Positions 8,726 through 16,432 of a stretch of 64,000 nucleotides of DNA are shown piece after piece. The position numbers and the translations under genes were made by a program. The notes beneath the pieces were generated by a model. The model was given only the letters and a program-made list of their open reading frames with translations, searched no databases and had not been told where the DNA came from. Origin of the DNA: JADGNZ01 sp963715895 (GTDB lineage Bacteria; Acidobacteriota; Thermoanaerobaculia; Gp7-AA8); NCBI GenBank assembly GCA_963715895.1, contig OY970284.1, positions 4,092,001-4,156,000 of the forward strand, given 5' to 3'. Position 1 is the stretch's first letter. Each line of letters starts with the position of its first letter.

Positions 8726-9634
8726 ATGCATCGACCGATCTATATCCTCGCCCTTCTTCTGCTCGCCCAGGCCGCGTACGCCGCCGACGTTCCCGACTCG
8801 TCGCTCAAAGCCGGCGACGCATCGATCACTGTCCGGTTCTCCGAGGAGGTTCCGCAAGCCTTTCGAACGCTCGTGGAGAACTGGGTTCACGATGCGGCGG
8901 ATGCGGCGATGACGGTCTATGGCCGCTATCCCGTCAGGCAGGTGCTGATCAAGGTGGAGGTCGGACGCGGTGGGCGTGGTGGTGTGAACAGCGGCAGAAC
9001 GTTCGACGGGCGGCTGATCAGGGTACGCGTAGCGTCGGATGTGACGCGGGAAATCCTCCGCTCCGACTGGATCCTGACCCACGAGATGTTTCACCTCGGC
9101 TTTCCCGACACCGAGGCCAACTGGATCGGGGAGGGCTTGTCGACCTACCTGGAACCGCTGGCCCGCGCGCGAGCGGGGCAACTCGGTGCCGACGCAGTCT
9201 GGGGCAGCATGATGGACGGCTTCCCGAAAGGGCTTCCCGCCGCCGGTGACATGGGCCTCGACAAAACGCCGACCTGGGGCCGCACCTACTGGGGAGGAGC
9301 GCTGTTCTGGCTGCTGGCCGACATCGAGATCCGCCAGAAGAGCGACCACCGCAAGTCACTCGATGACGTGCTCCGCGCCATCAATGCCGAAGGAGGAACG
9401 GGATCGGCGAACTGGCCGGAGGAGAAGATCTTCCGCCGTGGCGATGCCGCCATCGGAATGCCGATTCTCGAAAAACTACATGAACGACTGGGCGCTCATC
9501 CGGAGACGACCGATCTCGCCGCGCTCTGGGCGCAACTCGGCGTCAGCCGGAAAGGGCGCACCGTCGTGTTCAACGATGAGGCGCCGTTGGCAGCGATCCG
9601 GCGTGAACTGACGAGTGGCAAAGCCGGTCACTGA
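8726..9634 (+). CDS. Secreted gluzincin-type metallopeptidase
   Basis: A 302-residue exported protein with a signal peptide ending in AQAAYA. It carries a zinc-peptidase motif HEMFH at residues 119-123, followed by WIGEG with the likely third zinc ligand E136 and STY, the pattern seen in M1/M61-like gluzincins. The N-terminal part looks like the short beta domain that precedes the catalytic domain. It is smaller than typical M61 peptidases and lacks a recognisable PDZ domain. The substrate is unknown. It stands alone between two repeat-rich intergenic regions. Confidence 0.75.
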   Translation: MHRPIYILALLLLAQAAYAADVPDSSLKAGDASITVRFSEEVPQAFRTLVENWVHDAADAAMTVYGRYPVRQVLIKVEVGRGGRGGVNSGRTFDGRLIRVRVASDVTREILRSDWILTHEMFHLGFPDTEANWIGEGLSTYLEPLARARAGQLGADAVWGSMMDGFPKGLPAAGDMGLDKTPTWGRTYWGGALFWLLADIEIRQKSDHRKSLDDVLRAINAEGGTGSANWPEEKIFRRGDAAIGMPILEKLHERLGAHPETTDLAALWAQLGVSRKGRTVVFNDEAPLAAIRRELTSGKAGH

Positions 9635-9694
9635 CGGAGCGATGGGGTCTCGCCGCTGAGGTGTCCAGGCAAATGTAGGGAGTCTTGCCGGGTC

Positions 9695-9773
9695 GGGGGC
9701 GAGACGCCCCCGGGCCAGCCGGCGAGACGCCAGCGCTCCGGAAAAGCGCCGCCGCCCGACCGGGCGAGACGCC
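9695..9773. repeat. Cluster of three GGCGAGACGCC mini-hairpins
   Basis: Three copies of GGCGAGACGCC (stem GGCG/CGCC, loop AGA) lie near 9697, 9721 and 9763. The first is extended to a 7-bp stem GGGGGCG AGA CGCCCCC. They lie between the peptidase gene and the SUMF1 gene. Nothing else is recognised in the 163-base gap. Confidence 0.75.
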
Positions 9774-9797
9774 AGCTAGGTGCGATAAGTTACGAGA

Positions 9798-10442
9798 GTG
9801 CTGAAGACCGTTCTCATCCCTGCGCAATCCTTCCTCATGGGATCGGACGACGGCCGCGCGGACGAGAGTCCCGTCCATCGGGTCTGGGTCGATGCGTTCG
9901 AGATCGGTATCACGCAAGTGACCAACGACGAATACGCGGCGTTTGCGAAGGCGACCGGCCATCCGCTCCCGCGGACGCCGTTCGTCGATCCTGAGCAGCC
10001 GGTCGTGGCCGTATCGTGGTTCGATGCGATGGCGTACTGCGAATGGGCGGGAGGCCGTCTGCCGGCCGAGGCGGAGTGGGAGTGCGCGGCACGGGGAGGG
10101 GTTGAAGGGATGCGCTATCCGTGGGGGAATGAGTTGCCGCCGCGCGACGACATGGATGGGCCGCGTCCGGTCGGCCGAGGCGCACCGAATGGCTATGGGC
10201 TGTACGACGTCTGCGAGAACGTTCACGAATGGTGCAGCGACTGGTATGCGGTGGATTTCTATCGTTCCTCGCCGGATCGGAATCCGAGCGGTCCTGAGAC
10301 GGGTACCCGCCGCGCGTCGCGGGGAGGTTCCTGGCGGCATCAGATCCAGGTCAGCCGCTGCGCGGCGCGATCGAGCCTTCCGCCGGAGTCTCCATACGCG
10401 GACTACGGATTCCGGTTTGCGCGCTCGCGGAAAGGCAGTTAA
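9798..10442 (+). CDS. SUMF1/formylglycine-enzyme-like domain protein
   Basis: A 214-residue single-domain SUMF1 (FGE-sulfatase) protein starting at GTG. Family signatures are MGSDDGRADESPVHRVWVDA at the N terminus, PVVAVSWFDAMAYCEWAG, RLPAEAEWECAARGG, NVHEWCSDWY, and a final GGSW...GFRFAR. True formylglycine-generating enzymes carry two catalytic cysteines just after GGSW. Here that stretch reads GGSWRHQIQVSRCAARS and lacks the first of them, so sulfatase maturation is unlikely; a binding or other oxidase-like role is possible. No sulfatase is present nearby. The stop codon lies inside the first unit of a 21-bp array. Confidence 0.82.
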   Translation: MLKTVLIPAQSFLMGSDDGRADESPVHRVWVDAFEIGITQVTNDEYAAFAKATGHPLPRTPFVDPEQPVVAVSWFDAMAYCEWAGGRLPAEAEWECAARGGVEGMRYPWGNELPPRDDMDGPRPVGRGAPNGYGLYDVCENVHEWCSDWYAVDFYRSSPDRNPSGPETGTRRASRGGSWRHQIQVSRCAARSSLPPESPYADYGFRFARSRKGS

Positions 10443-10664
10443 CAGCCTTCCAGAGGCAGTTAACAGCCTTCCAGAGGCAGTTAATAGCCTTCCAGAGGCA
10501 GTTAATAGCCTCCCAGAGGCAGTTAATAGCCTCCCGGAGGCAGTTAATAGCCTTCCAGAGGCAGTTAATAGCCTCCCAGAGGCAGTTAATAGCCTTCCAG
10601 AGGCAGTTAACAGCCTTCCAGAGGCAGTTAACAGCCTTCCGGAAGCAGTCAACAGCCTTCCGGA
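10434..10664. repeat. 21-bp tandem array 2, 11 units
   Basis: Eleven 21-bp units, each beginning GGCAGTTAACAGCCTTCC and ending AGA or GGA. Variation is confined mainly to GTTAAC/GTTAAT and CTTCC/CTCCC. The first unit covers the last codons and stop of the SUMF1-domain gene. Each unit contains the palindrome GTTAAC or a variant, and a short dyad GCCT/AGGC, so the array can fold as a string of small hairpins. The 168 bases from here to the patatin gene hold no recognised gene. Confidence 0.95.
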
Positions 10665-10832
10665 GACAGGAACACCCGGATGCCGTAAACCCCGATGAGA
10701 CAAGACGTTCCGTCGCGGATCGATGCGGTGCTCCCCAGTCTGGGCTTGACTCCCCTGTCGTTGACTTGAACCGGATCTGCGGTCGAGATGGGACCCGGTT
10801 ACCCCGCAACTTGTGCAAGTATCCTGTTTTGC

Positions 10833-11996
10833 ATGGCGGCAATTGCTGATTCCTTCGCTCTCGTCCTGACCGGTGGCGGCGCACGCGCGGCGTATCAGGT
10901 CGGTGTTTTGCGCTGCCTGGCGCGGCATCTTCCGGAGGACAGCTTCGACGTCATCACCGGTGTCTCCGCCGGGGCGATCAACGCGGTCTTCCTGGCTTCA
11001 CGCAGTGCGGCGTTGTCGGTGGTCGTCGATGAATTGTCCGAGGTCTGGCGGTCGCTCCTGTTGAAAGACGTGATCCGGATCGACTCCGGGTCGCTGGCGA
11101 GGAACGTCTTCGGCTGGGGGACGAAGCTCATCTCGGGTGGAACGCAGGCGACGCCGCGCGTCCAGGGGCTGGTCGATACCACGCCCCTTCGGGACGTGCT
11201 GGTGCGGCTCTTTCCTTCGAACGAGAATGGCGAGATCGCCGGGATCGCCGAGAACATCGCCCGCTGTCAGCCGAGGGCGGTATCGGTGACCGCGCTCGAC
11301 TACACCACTGGTCAGACGGTGACCTGGGCCGACGGGTGTGACATCGAGTCATGGAAACGGCCGTTGCGGCGTGGCGTGCGCGAGTCGCTCACGGTCGATC
11401 ACATCATGGCCTCGGCATCATTACCGATGGTGTTTCCCGCCATCCGGCTGGGGAAGCATTGGTTCGGCGATGGTGGCATCCGGCTCTCCGCGCCGCTCTC
11501 GCCGGCCCTGCACCTCGGAGCGACGCGCATGCTGGCGATCTCCACGCACTATTCGAAATCGGACACCGAGGCGGACGAGCCACAGATCGCCGGGTACCCC
11601 CCTCCGGCCCAGATCCTCGGCCAGCTCATGGACGCCATCTTTCTCGACGTCATGGACGAGGACACCGTACGCCTCCAGCGTTCCAACGATTTCCTGCGGG
11701 AACTGCCGCCCGAGTTGCGCCATGGTTACCGCCCGGTCGACTTCGCGGTCATCCGGCCCTCCCAGGACATCGGAAAGCTCGCCGCCGAATACGAGCCGCA
11801 GCTTCCGCGGACATTCCGTTTCCTGACCCGCAGCCTGGGAACGCGCGAGACGTCGAACGCCGATTTCATGAGCCTCTTCATGTTTGTCCCCGAGTACCTG
11901 GAACGGCTCATGGAGATCGGGGAGAACGACGCCGAGGCGAGGATCGACGAGATCAAGCGCGTGGCGACGCCCGCAGGCAGGGAGTTGGTGAGTTGA
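10833..11996 (+). CDS. Patatin-like phospholipase
   Basis: A 387-residue patatin-family serine lipase. The oxyanion-hole motif is GGGARAAYQ starting at residue 14, the nucleophile is S45 in GVSAG, and the catalytic aspartate is D213 in FGDGG; these form the Ser-Asp dyad of the family. There is no signal peptide, so it is probably cytoplasmic or peripheral to the membrane. The ATG at 10833 is preferred because the conserved domain starts eight residues later; the upstream in-frame GTG adds a non-conserved lead. The stop codon overlaps the start of an intergenic inverted repeat. Confidence 0.88.
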   Translation: MAAIADSFALVLTGGGARAAYQVGVLRCLARHLPEDSFDVITGVSAGAINAVFLASRSAALSVVVDELSEVWRSLLLKDVIRIDSGSLARNVFGWGTKLISGGTQATPRVQGLVDTTPLRDVLVRLFPSNENGEIAGIAENIARCQPRAVSVTALDYTTGQTVTWADGCDIESWKRPLRRGVRESLTVDHIMASASLPMVFPAIRLGKHWFGDGGIRLSAPLSPALHLGATRMLAISTHYSKSDTEADEPQIAGYPPPAQILGQLMDAIFLDVMDEDTVRLQRSNDFLRELPPELRHGYRPVDFAVIRPSQDIGKLAAEYEPQLPRTFRFLTRSLGTRETSNADFMSLFMFVPEYLERLMEIGENDAEARIDEIKRVATPAGRELVS

Positions 11997-12080
11997 TCAG
12001 TAGATTAGTGGATGGACTGGTGAAGGACCTGTTGGCTGGCTGCGCCTTCCTAATCCACTGATCTACTAATCCACTGATCA
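11994..12080. repeat. Low-complexity hairpin (ATCCACTAATCTACT word)
   Basis: The left arm 11995-12013 (GATCAGTAGATTAGTGGAT) faces a right arm at 12052-12079 built from the complementary words ATCCACTGATCTACTAA and TCCACTGATCA. Both arms are repeats of a word of seven to eight bases, so they can pair in more than one register. It starts on the stop codon of the patatin gene and could act as a transcription end signal. Confidence 0.8.
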
Positions 12081-12134
12081 CCAGCTCATTCTACGAACCG
12101 TAGAGTCCCCACCCCTCACGTACACTGCATCGAA

Positions 12135-13991
12135 ATGCTTCACGACTCCTGGCACCTTGCCGAGCCGCTGCCGGACGTTCCGCTGCTGCCGATCCCGAAC
12201 GAGAAGCTGCGGGGCATCATCTTCCGGCGGGGGATCAGCACCGAGGATGAGTACAGACGGTACGTGGCGCCGTGTATCGGCGATCTGCACGATCCGGGGA
12301 CGATTCACGGAATCGGCGAGGCGTGCGAACGGATCGAGCGGGCGGTGCGCGACCGCGAGACCATCCTCATCTACGGCGATTACGACGTCGATGGGGTGAC
12401 GTCGATCGTGCTGCTGCAGACGGTGCTGCGCGCGCTGGGGGCCGACGCCGCGCACGTCGTCCCGCACCGGCTCGTCGACGGCTACGGTCTCAAGACCTCA
12501 GTGATCGACCGGGTCCTTACCGACCGCGACGTCCGGCTGATCATCACCGTCGACTGCGGCATCACCAGCGTCGATCCGGTGCGGCAGGCCATCGAGCGGG
12601 GGATCGACGTGATCGTCACCGACCACCACCTCCCGCCCGAATTGCTCCCCGCCGCGGCGGCGGTGCTGAACCCGAAGCAGCCGGGATGCGCCTATCCGTT
12701 CAAGGAGCTGGCCGGTGTGGGCGTGGCGTTCAAGCTCTGCTGCGAGCTGTTGCGGCGCAGCGGCAAGAAGATGGCCATCGCCTCGCTGCTGAAGATCGCC
12801 GCGATCGGCACGGTCGCCGACGTCGCGCCGCTCATCGGCGAGAACCGGACCATCGCCTGGCTCGGCCTGGCCGGTCTGGCCGACCCGCGCAATCCCGGTC
12901 TGCGCGCTCTGATCCGGCGTCTGGGGATGTTGGGGCGGCCTCTACGAGCGGTAGATGTCGGCTTCAAGATCGGACCGCGCATCAACGCCGCCGGCCGGCT
13001 CTCCTCCGCAGAAACCGCCATCGACCTCTTCGCCGCGACCTCGGAGGAGTCGGCCTGGACGCTCTGCGCCGAGCTCGATCGGCTCAATGCCGAGCGGCAG
13101 GAGATCGAGAGGGGAGTGCGGGAGGAGGCGGAGGGGATGGTTGCTGAGTTGCAGGGTTGCTCGGTTGCTGGGTCGATTTCGCCAAGCAACCCTGCAGCGG
13201 AGATTGTTGCTGAGTTGCGTGGTTGCTCAGTTGCCGGGTCAGATCCGTCAAGCAACCCAGCAACCGAGCAACCCAGCAACCATCGACACCCGCCAAGCAA
13301 CCCAGCAACCGAGCAACCTAGCAACCAACGACCCCGCGTCTTCGTCCTCGCCGGCCACAACTGGCACAAAGGCGTTCTTGGTCTGACCGCGGGGCGCATT
13401 GCACAGCGTTATCACCGGCCGACGCTGGCGATCGGGATCGAGGGGGAGCTGGCGGTCGGGTCGGGACGCAGCATTCCGACGATCAATCTTCACGAGCAGC
13501 TCGAATCGGTGGCGGAGTTGTTCACGCACTTCGGCGGGCACGAGTTCGCCTGCGGCTTCGCCTTGCCGGCCGGCAACGTCGACGAGTTGCGGCGCCGGCT
13601 GGAGGAACGGTTTGCCGCCTTCGGCGACGCGCTCTTTCGCCGCGAGGCGAAGATCGACGCCGAGGTGACACTTGCCGAGGTTGATCGGGAGTTCGTGGCG
13701 GCACACGAGCTGATGCAGCCGTTCGGAGCGGGCAACCTGCAGCCGCTCTTTCTCGTCCGTAACGCCAACGTGCTGGCCACGCGGGAGTTCGCGCCGGAGT
13801 GCTGCGAGCTGACCGTCGATGACGGAACGGGGAAGGCGCTGGCAGTGCTCTGGCCGTCGTCGCGGGTGCTGGCTCCGGAGCTGGGGCGCGGCGCGACGGT
13901 CGATCTGCTGTTTCAGATCGAGCCGGATGGGTACGCTCCGAGCGGGGCGAAGCTGGCGGTAGTCGACGCAAGAGAATCAATCCGCAGATGA
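12135..13991 (+). CDS. recJ: RecJ single-strand DNA exonuclease with in-frame repeat insertion
   Basis: A 618-residue RecJ, the 5'-3' single-strand exonuclease of recombination and mismatch repair. DHH-domain motifs are YGDYDVDGVTS (residues 80-90), VDCGITS, and VTDHHLPPE with D163-H164-H165. The DHHA1 domain begins FVLAGHNWHKGVLG and contains GGHEFACGFALP, and an OB-like C-terminal part follows. Between the helix after the DHH domain and the first DHHA1 strand lie about 63 extra residues (roughly 335-398), rich in Ser, Asn, Pro, Ala, Thr and Glu. They are encoded by repeat DNA of the same kind found in intergenic hairpins. The site is a linker between domains, so activity may survive. The stop codon lies in another hairpin. 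Confidence 0.92.
   Translation: MLHDSWHLAEPLPDVPLLPIPNEKLRGIIFRRGISTEDEYRRYVAPCIGDLHDPGTIHGIGEACERIERAVRDRETILIYGDYDVDGVTSIVLLQTVLRALGADAAHVVPHRLVDGYGLKTSVIDRVLTDRDVRLIITVDCGITSVDPVRQAIERGIDVIVTDHHLPPELLPAAAAVLNPKQPGCAYPFKELAGVGVAFKLCCELLRRSGKKMAIASLLKIAAIGTVADVAPLIGENRTIAWLGLAGLADPRNPGLRALIRRLGMLGRPLRAVDVGFKIGPRINAAGRLSSAETAIDLFAATSEESAWTLCAELDRLNAERQEIERGVREEAEGMVAELQGCSVAGSISPSNPAAEIVAELRGCSVAGSDPSSNPATEQPSNHRHPPSNPATEQPSNQRPRVFVLAGHNWHKGVLGLTAGRIAQRYHRPTLAIGIEGELAVGSGRSIPTINLHEQLESVAELFTHFGGHEFACGFALPAGNVDELRRRLEERFAAFGDALFRREAKIDAEVTLAEVDREFVAAHELMQPFGAGNLQPLFLVRNANVLATREFAPECCELTVDDGTGKALAVLWPSSRVLAPELGRGATVDLLFQIEPDGYAPSGAKLAVVDARESIRR
13138..13327. repeat. Word-repeat hairpin element inside recJ
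   Basis: The first part of the insert is rich in GTTGCTGAGTTGC and GGTTGCTCGGTTGCTGGG. The second part is rich in the complement AGCAACCCAGCAACCGAGC. Two nested sets of arms can be drawn. The same words build the intergenic hairpins at 24742, 30327 and 46984. The insert keeps the recJ frame and introduces no stop. Copies in intergenic DNA and in a gene imply that this sequence spreads or forms repeatedly. Confidence 0.85.
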
Positions 13992-14057
13992 CGCAGATGG
14001 AACGCAGATGTGAGCATCCACCCTCCTTTATCCGCGTTCATCTGCGTCATCTGCGGA
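13981..14057. repeat. Low-complexity hairpin (CAGATGACG word)
   Basis: 13981-14005 pairs with 14034-14057 over 24 bp with one bulged base; the outer 17 bp (TCCGCAGATGACGCAGA) are perfect. The arm contains three copies of a CGCAGATG-like word. It covers the last codons and stop of recJ, so the recJ C terminus (SIRR) is encoded by it. It probably serves as a transcript end or stabilising structure before the next gene. Confidence 0.85.
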
Positions 14058-14104
14058 TGAGCATTCAACGGAATAGCACTCAACCATAACAAGTTACCCG
14101 CCCC

Positions 14105-16105
14105 GTGCAGCGCACGATCCGCATCCTTCGCGTGGCACTTCCCATCGTCTTCATCGGTTTCGTGGTGGTCATCGGGCTCAACTGGCGCCGCGGCAAGCCC
14201 CACAAGGACAAGGCCAGCGCGGCCCCGGTGACGTCGACCACGCGTCCCACCGACAAGCCATCCATTCTGTCGACGACGTTCGAAGACACGCAGACGGTCA
14301 ACGGGCGGGTGGCCTCGGTCATCCGCGCGCAGCGCGTGGTGGCCTTTCAGTCGGGTTGGAACACGCTCGAGAACGTGCAGATGACGATCTACCGCCCGAC
14401 CGGCCTGACCTATGACCTGGTCTGCCCGCTGGCGCAGTTCAACAGCAACACCAAGGAATCCGATGCCAAAGGCGGCGTGCGCGTCACGTCGAGCGACGGC
14501 GTCGAGATCACCACCGCGGAGATCCACTTCGACGGCATTCACCTGACGAACCACGTCGCCGTCAACTTCAAACTCGACCACTGGATCGGCAGCGGCGGCG
14601 CGCTGGACATGGATGTCCCGGGCGAGGTGGTCCGCCTCTACGACAAGGTCGACGCCACCACGGTGCCGGAGACGCCGGCCGAGTCACCGCTCAACATCAA
14701 GTCGCAGGAAGGGGTCTTCCGCCGCAAGGAAGGCTTCGCCGACTTCACCAAAGACGTCGTGGCCACGCGGGACGCGGACCGCTTCAATGTCGATCACATG
14801 GCCGGCCGCTTCGGCGCCGACCGCAAAACGCTCATCTCCCTGGAAGGGCAGGGGCACCTCTCGATCGTCATGAGCGGCGACGCGGCGACGGGCGGGAAGG
14901 CGGCCGACTCGGCCGGACGCAAGACCATCACCGCCGACCGCTTCTGGAGCGAGATCGGCGCGGACGGGCAGATCAGCGCCCTGGACTTCATCGGCGACAC
15001 GGCGCCGGCCCACGCCATCATCGAGGGCCCGCCGAACCGCGACCTCGTGGCGCACACCTTCCGCGTCGGCCTGGCCAACAAGCAGGTCACCGACATGAAG
15101 GCGGACGACAATGTGGTGATGAAGGAGACGTCGCCGATCAAGCGTGAGATGACCTCCGCCCATCTCACGGTCTACTTCGACGCCGCAACACACCGGGCCG
15201 CGAGCGCTAACCTCGATGGCAACGTCCACTACAAGGATCCGAAGAACGACGCCCGCTCCGTACGGGCGAATTACGACATCGCCAACGATCAGGTTTTCCT
15301 CACCGGCGAGCCCGGTTTCTTTCCCTCGGTGATCGCGGATGGGCAGACGCTGAAGGCGAAGCTCATCGAATTCTCGCCGCGCGCCGGAACGGCCCGGGCC
15401 ACCGGCGAGGTGATCGCTCAACTCGTTTCCAAGCAGGTGACCGGCGCACCGACCACCGTCAGCGCCGACTCCACCAACGTCTTTCCCGCCAGCAAGCCGG
15501 TCTTCGTGAACTCCGATACCGTGACGATGCGCCAGGCCACGAAGATCGCCGTCTTCAGCGGCAACGTCCGGGCGTGGCAGGACACCAACACCGTCTTCGC
15601 GCAGGAGATGCAGGTCCAGGGGGCCGGCGACCAGGTCACGGCGCGCGGCAACGTCCGGACGCTGCTCTACAACGTCAGCACGAACGCCACCGCGGAAGCG
15701 CGCAAGGTGCCGATGCAGTCGAAGAGCGACGTTCTCATCGCCCGGAAACTCGACCGCCGCATCGACCTGACCGGGAGCGTCCAGATCGATGACGGCGAGG
15801 GGCGGCATCTCAGCTCGGAGCACGCCTCGTTCTTCTTCGACGCCAACAAGAAGATGGATCACATCGAGACGCAGGAGAAAGTCGTCCTGGTCGAGAAGTC
15901 GACCGGCCGCCGGGGAACGGGCGACCGCGCCACGTATAACGTCGCACAGCGGATGGTCTACCTGCTCGGCGCGCCGGCCAAGGTCACCCAGCCGAACGGG
16001 AGCGACATCAGCGGCGAGACGATCGCCATGGATCTCGAGCACAACAAAGTCAATGTCATCAGCCCGAAGATACCGGGTCAGGGAACGTACAAGCCGCAGC
16101 CGTGA
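14105..16105 (+). CDS. LptC/LptA-type lipopolysaccharide transport protein
   Basis: A 666-residue protein with one N-terminal membrane anchor (residues about 7-24), followed by long beta-jellyroll repeats like those of LptC and LptA/OstA, which bridge lipopolysaccharide between membranes. The first 200 residues match the LptC-like arrangement (VASVIRAQRVVAFQSGW; a region with EITTAEIHFDGIHLTNHVAV). The C-terminal half has OstA signatures (VFSGNVRAWQDTNTVFAQEM; RRGTGDRATYNVAQRMVYLL). It is far longer than LptA (about 185) or LptC (about 190), so it may carry both functions in one chain. The start is GTG. The downstream lptB and rpoN fit the usual lpt cluster. Confidence 0.8.
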   Translation: MQRTIRILRVALPIVFIGFVVVIGLNWRRGKPHKDKASAAPVTSTTRPTDKPSILSTTFEDTQTVNGRVASVIRAQRVVAFQSGWNTLENVQMTIYRPTGLTYDLVCPLAQFNSNTKESDAKGGVRVTSSDGVEITTAEIHFDGIHLTNHVAVNFKLDHWIGSGGALDMDVPGEVVRLYDKVDATTVPETPAESPLNIKSQEGVFRRKEGFADFTKDVVATRDADRFNVDHMAGRFGADRKTLISLEGQGHLSIVMSGDAATGGKAADSAGRKTITADRFWSEIGADGQISALDFIGDTAPAHAIIEGPPNRDLVAHTFRVGLANKQVTDMKADDNVVMKETSPIKREMTSAHLTVYFDAATHRAASANLDGNVHYKDPKNDARSVRANYDIANDQVFLTGEPGFFPSVIADGQTLKAKLIEFSPRAGTARATGEVIAQLVSKQVTGAPTTVSADSTNVFPASKPVFVNSDTVTMRQATKIAVFSGNVRAWQDTNTVFAQEMQVQGAGDQVTARGNVRTLLYNVSTNATAEARKVPMQSKSDVLIARKLDRRIDLTGSVQIDDGEGRHLSSEHASFFFDANKKMDHIETQEKVVLVEKSTGRRGTGDRATYNVAQRMVYLLGAPAKVTQPNGSDISGETIAMDLEHNKVNVISPKIPGQGTYKPQP

Positions 16106-16120
16106 GCCGCAGCTCGAACA

Positions 16121-16371
16121 CGCATTTCTCACACTGTCACTGGAGTCGTCGCCACCCTGTTACTCGTCGAGAGCCTTCTCCCCCAGCGCTTTTCAACTGG
16201 GGGAGAAGGTGCCGACAGGCGGATGAGGGGGCGTTGGGTCTTGCCGAGCAGTGGACTATTTTCATGGAGGGCGTGGGAAACTCATGAAAACACGCAACTT
16301 CAGCGCGAGCACCGCCCCCTCATCCGCCTTCGGCACCTTCTCCCCCCGCAAAAAACCGCGGGGGGAGAAGG
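16121..16371. repeat. REP-like composite palindrome, copy 2
   Basis: 16121-16140 matches 8487-8506, and 16158-16209 is almost identical to 8525-8576, including the hairpin CCTTCTCCCCCAGC...CTGGGGGAGAAGG. A large inverted repeat pairs 16199-16232 with 16314-16347 (GCCCCCTCATCCGCC...). A second strong hairpin lies at 16336-16371, a 14-bp stem CCTTCTCCCCCCGC with loop AAAAAACC. The 327-base gap between the LptC/LptA gene and the glycosyltransferase consists mainly of this element; the remaining spacer shows no gene. Confidence 0.88.
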
Positions 16372-16432
16372 ACTCTCGATTAAGGGAGTCGCAAGTTCAT
16401 CCAGACTGTGAAACCCGCGCGGGCGGGCAGCC

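Noticed and set aside
9570..10928. 452-codon minus-strand frame through array 2 (SGRLLTA repeats)
   Set aside because: It runs antisense to the SUMF1-domain gene and through the repeat; no sign of real coding.
14684..16132. A 482-codon minus-strand open frame opposite the LptC/LptA-type gene
   Set aside because: No domain recognised; composition is that of an antisense shadow.
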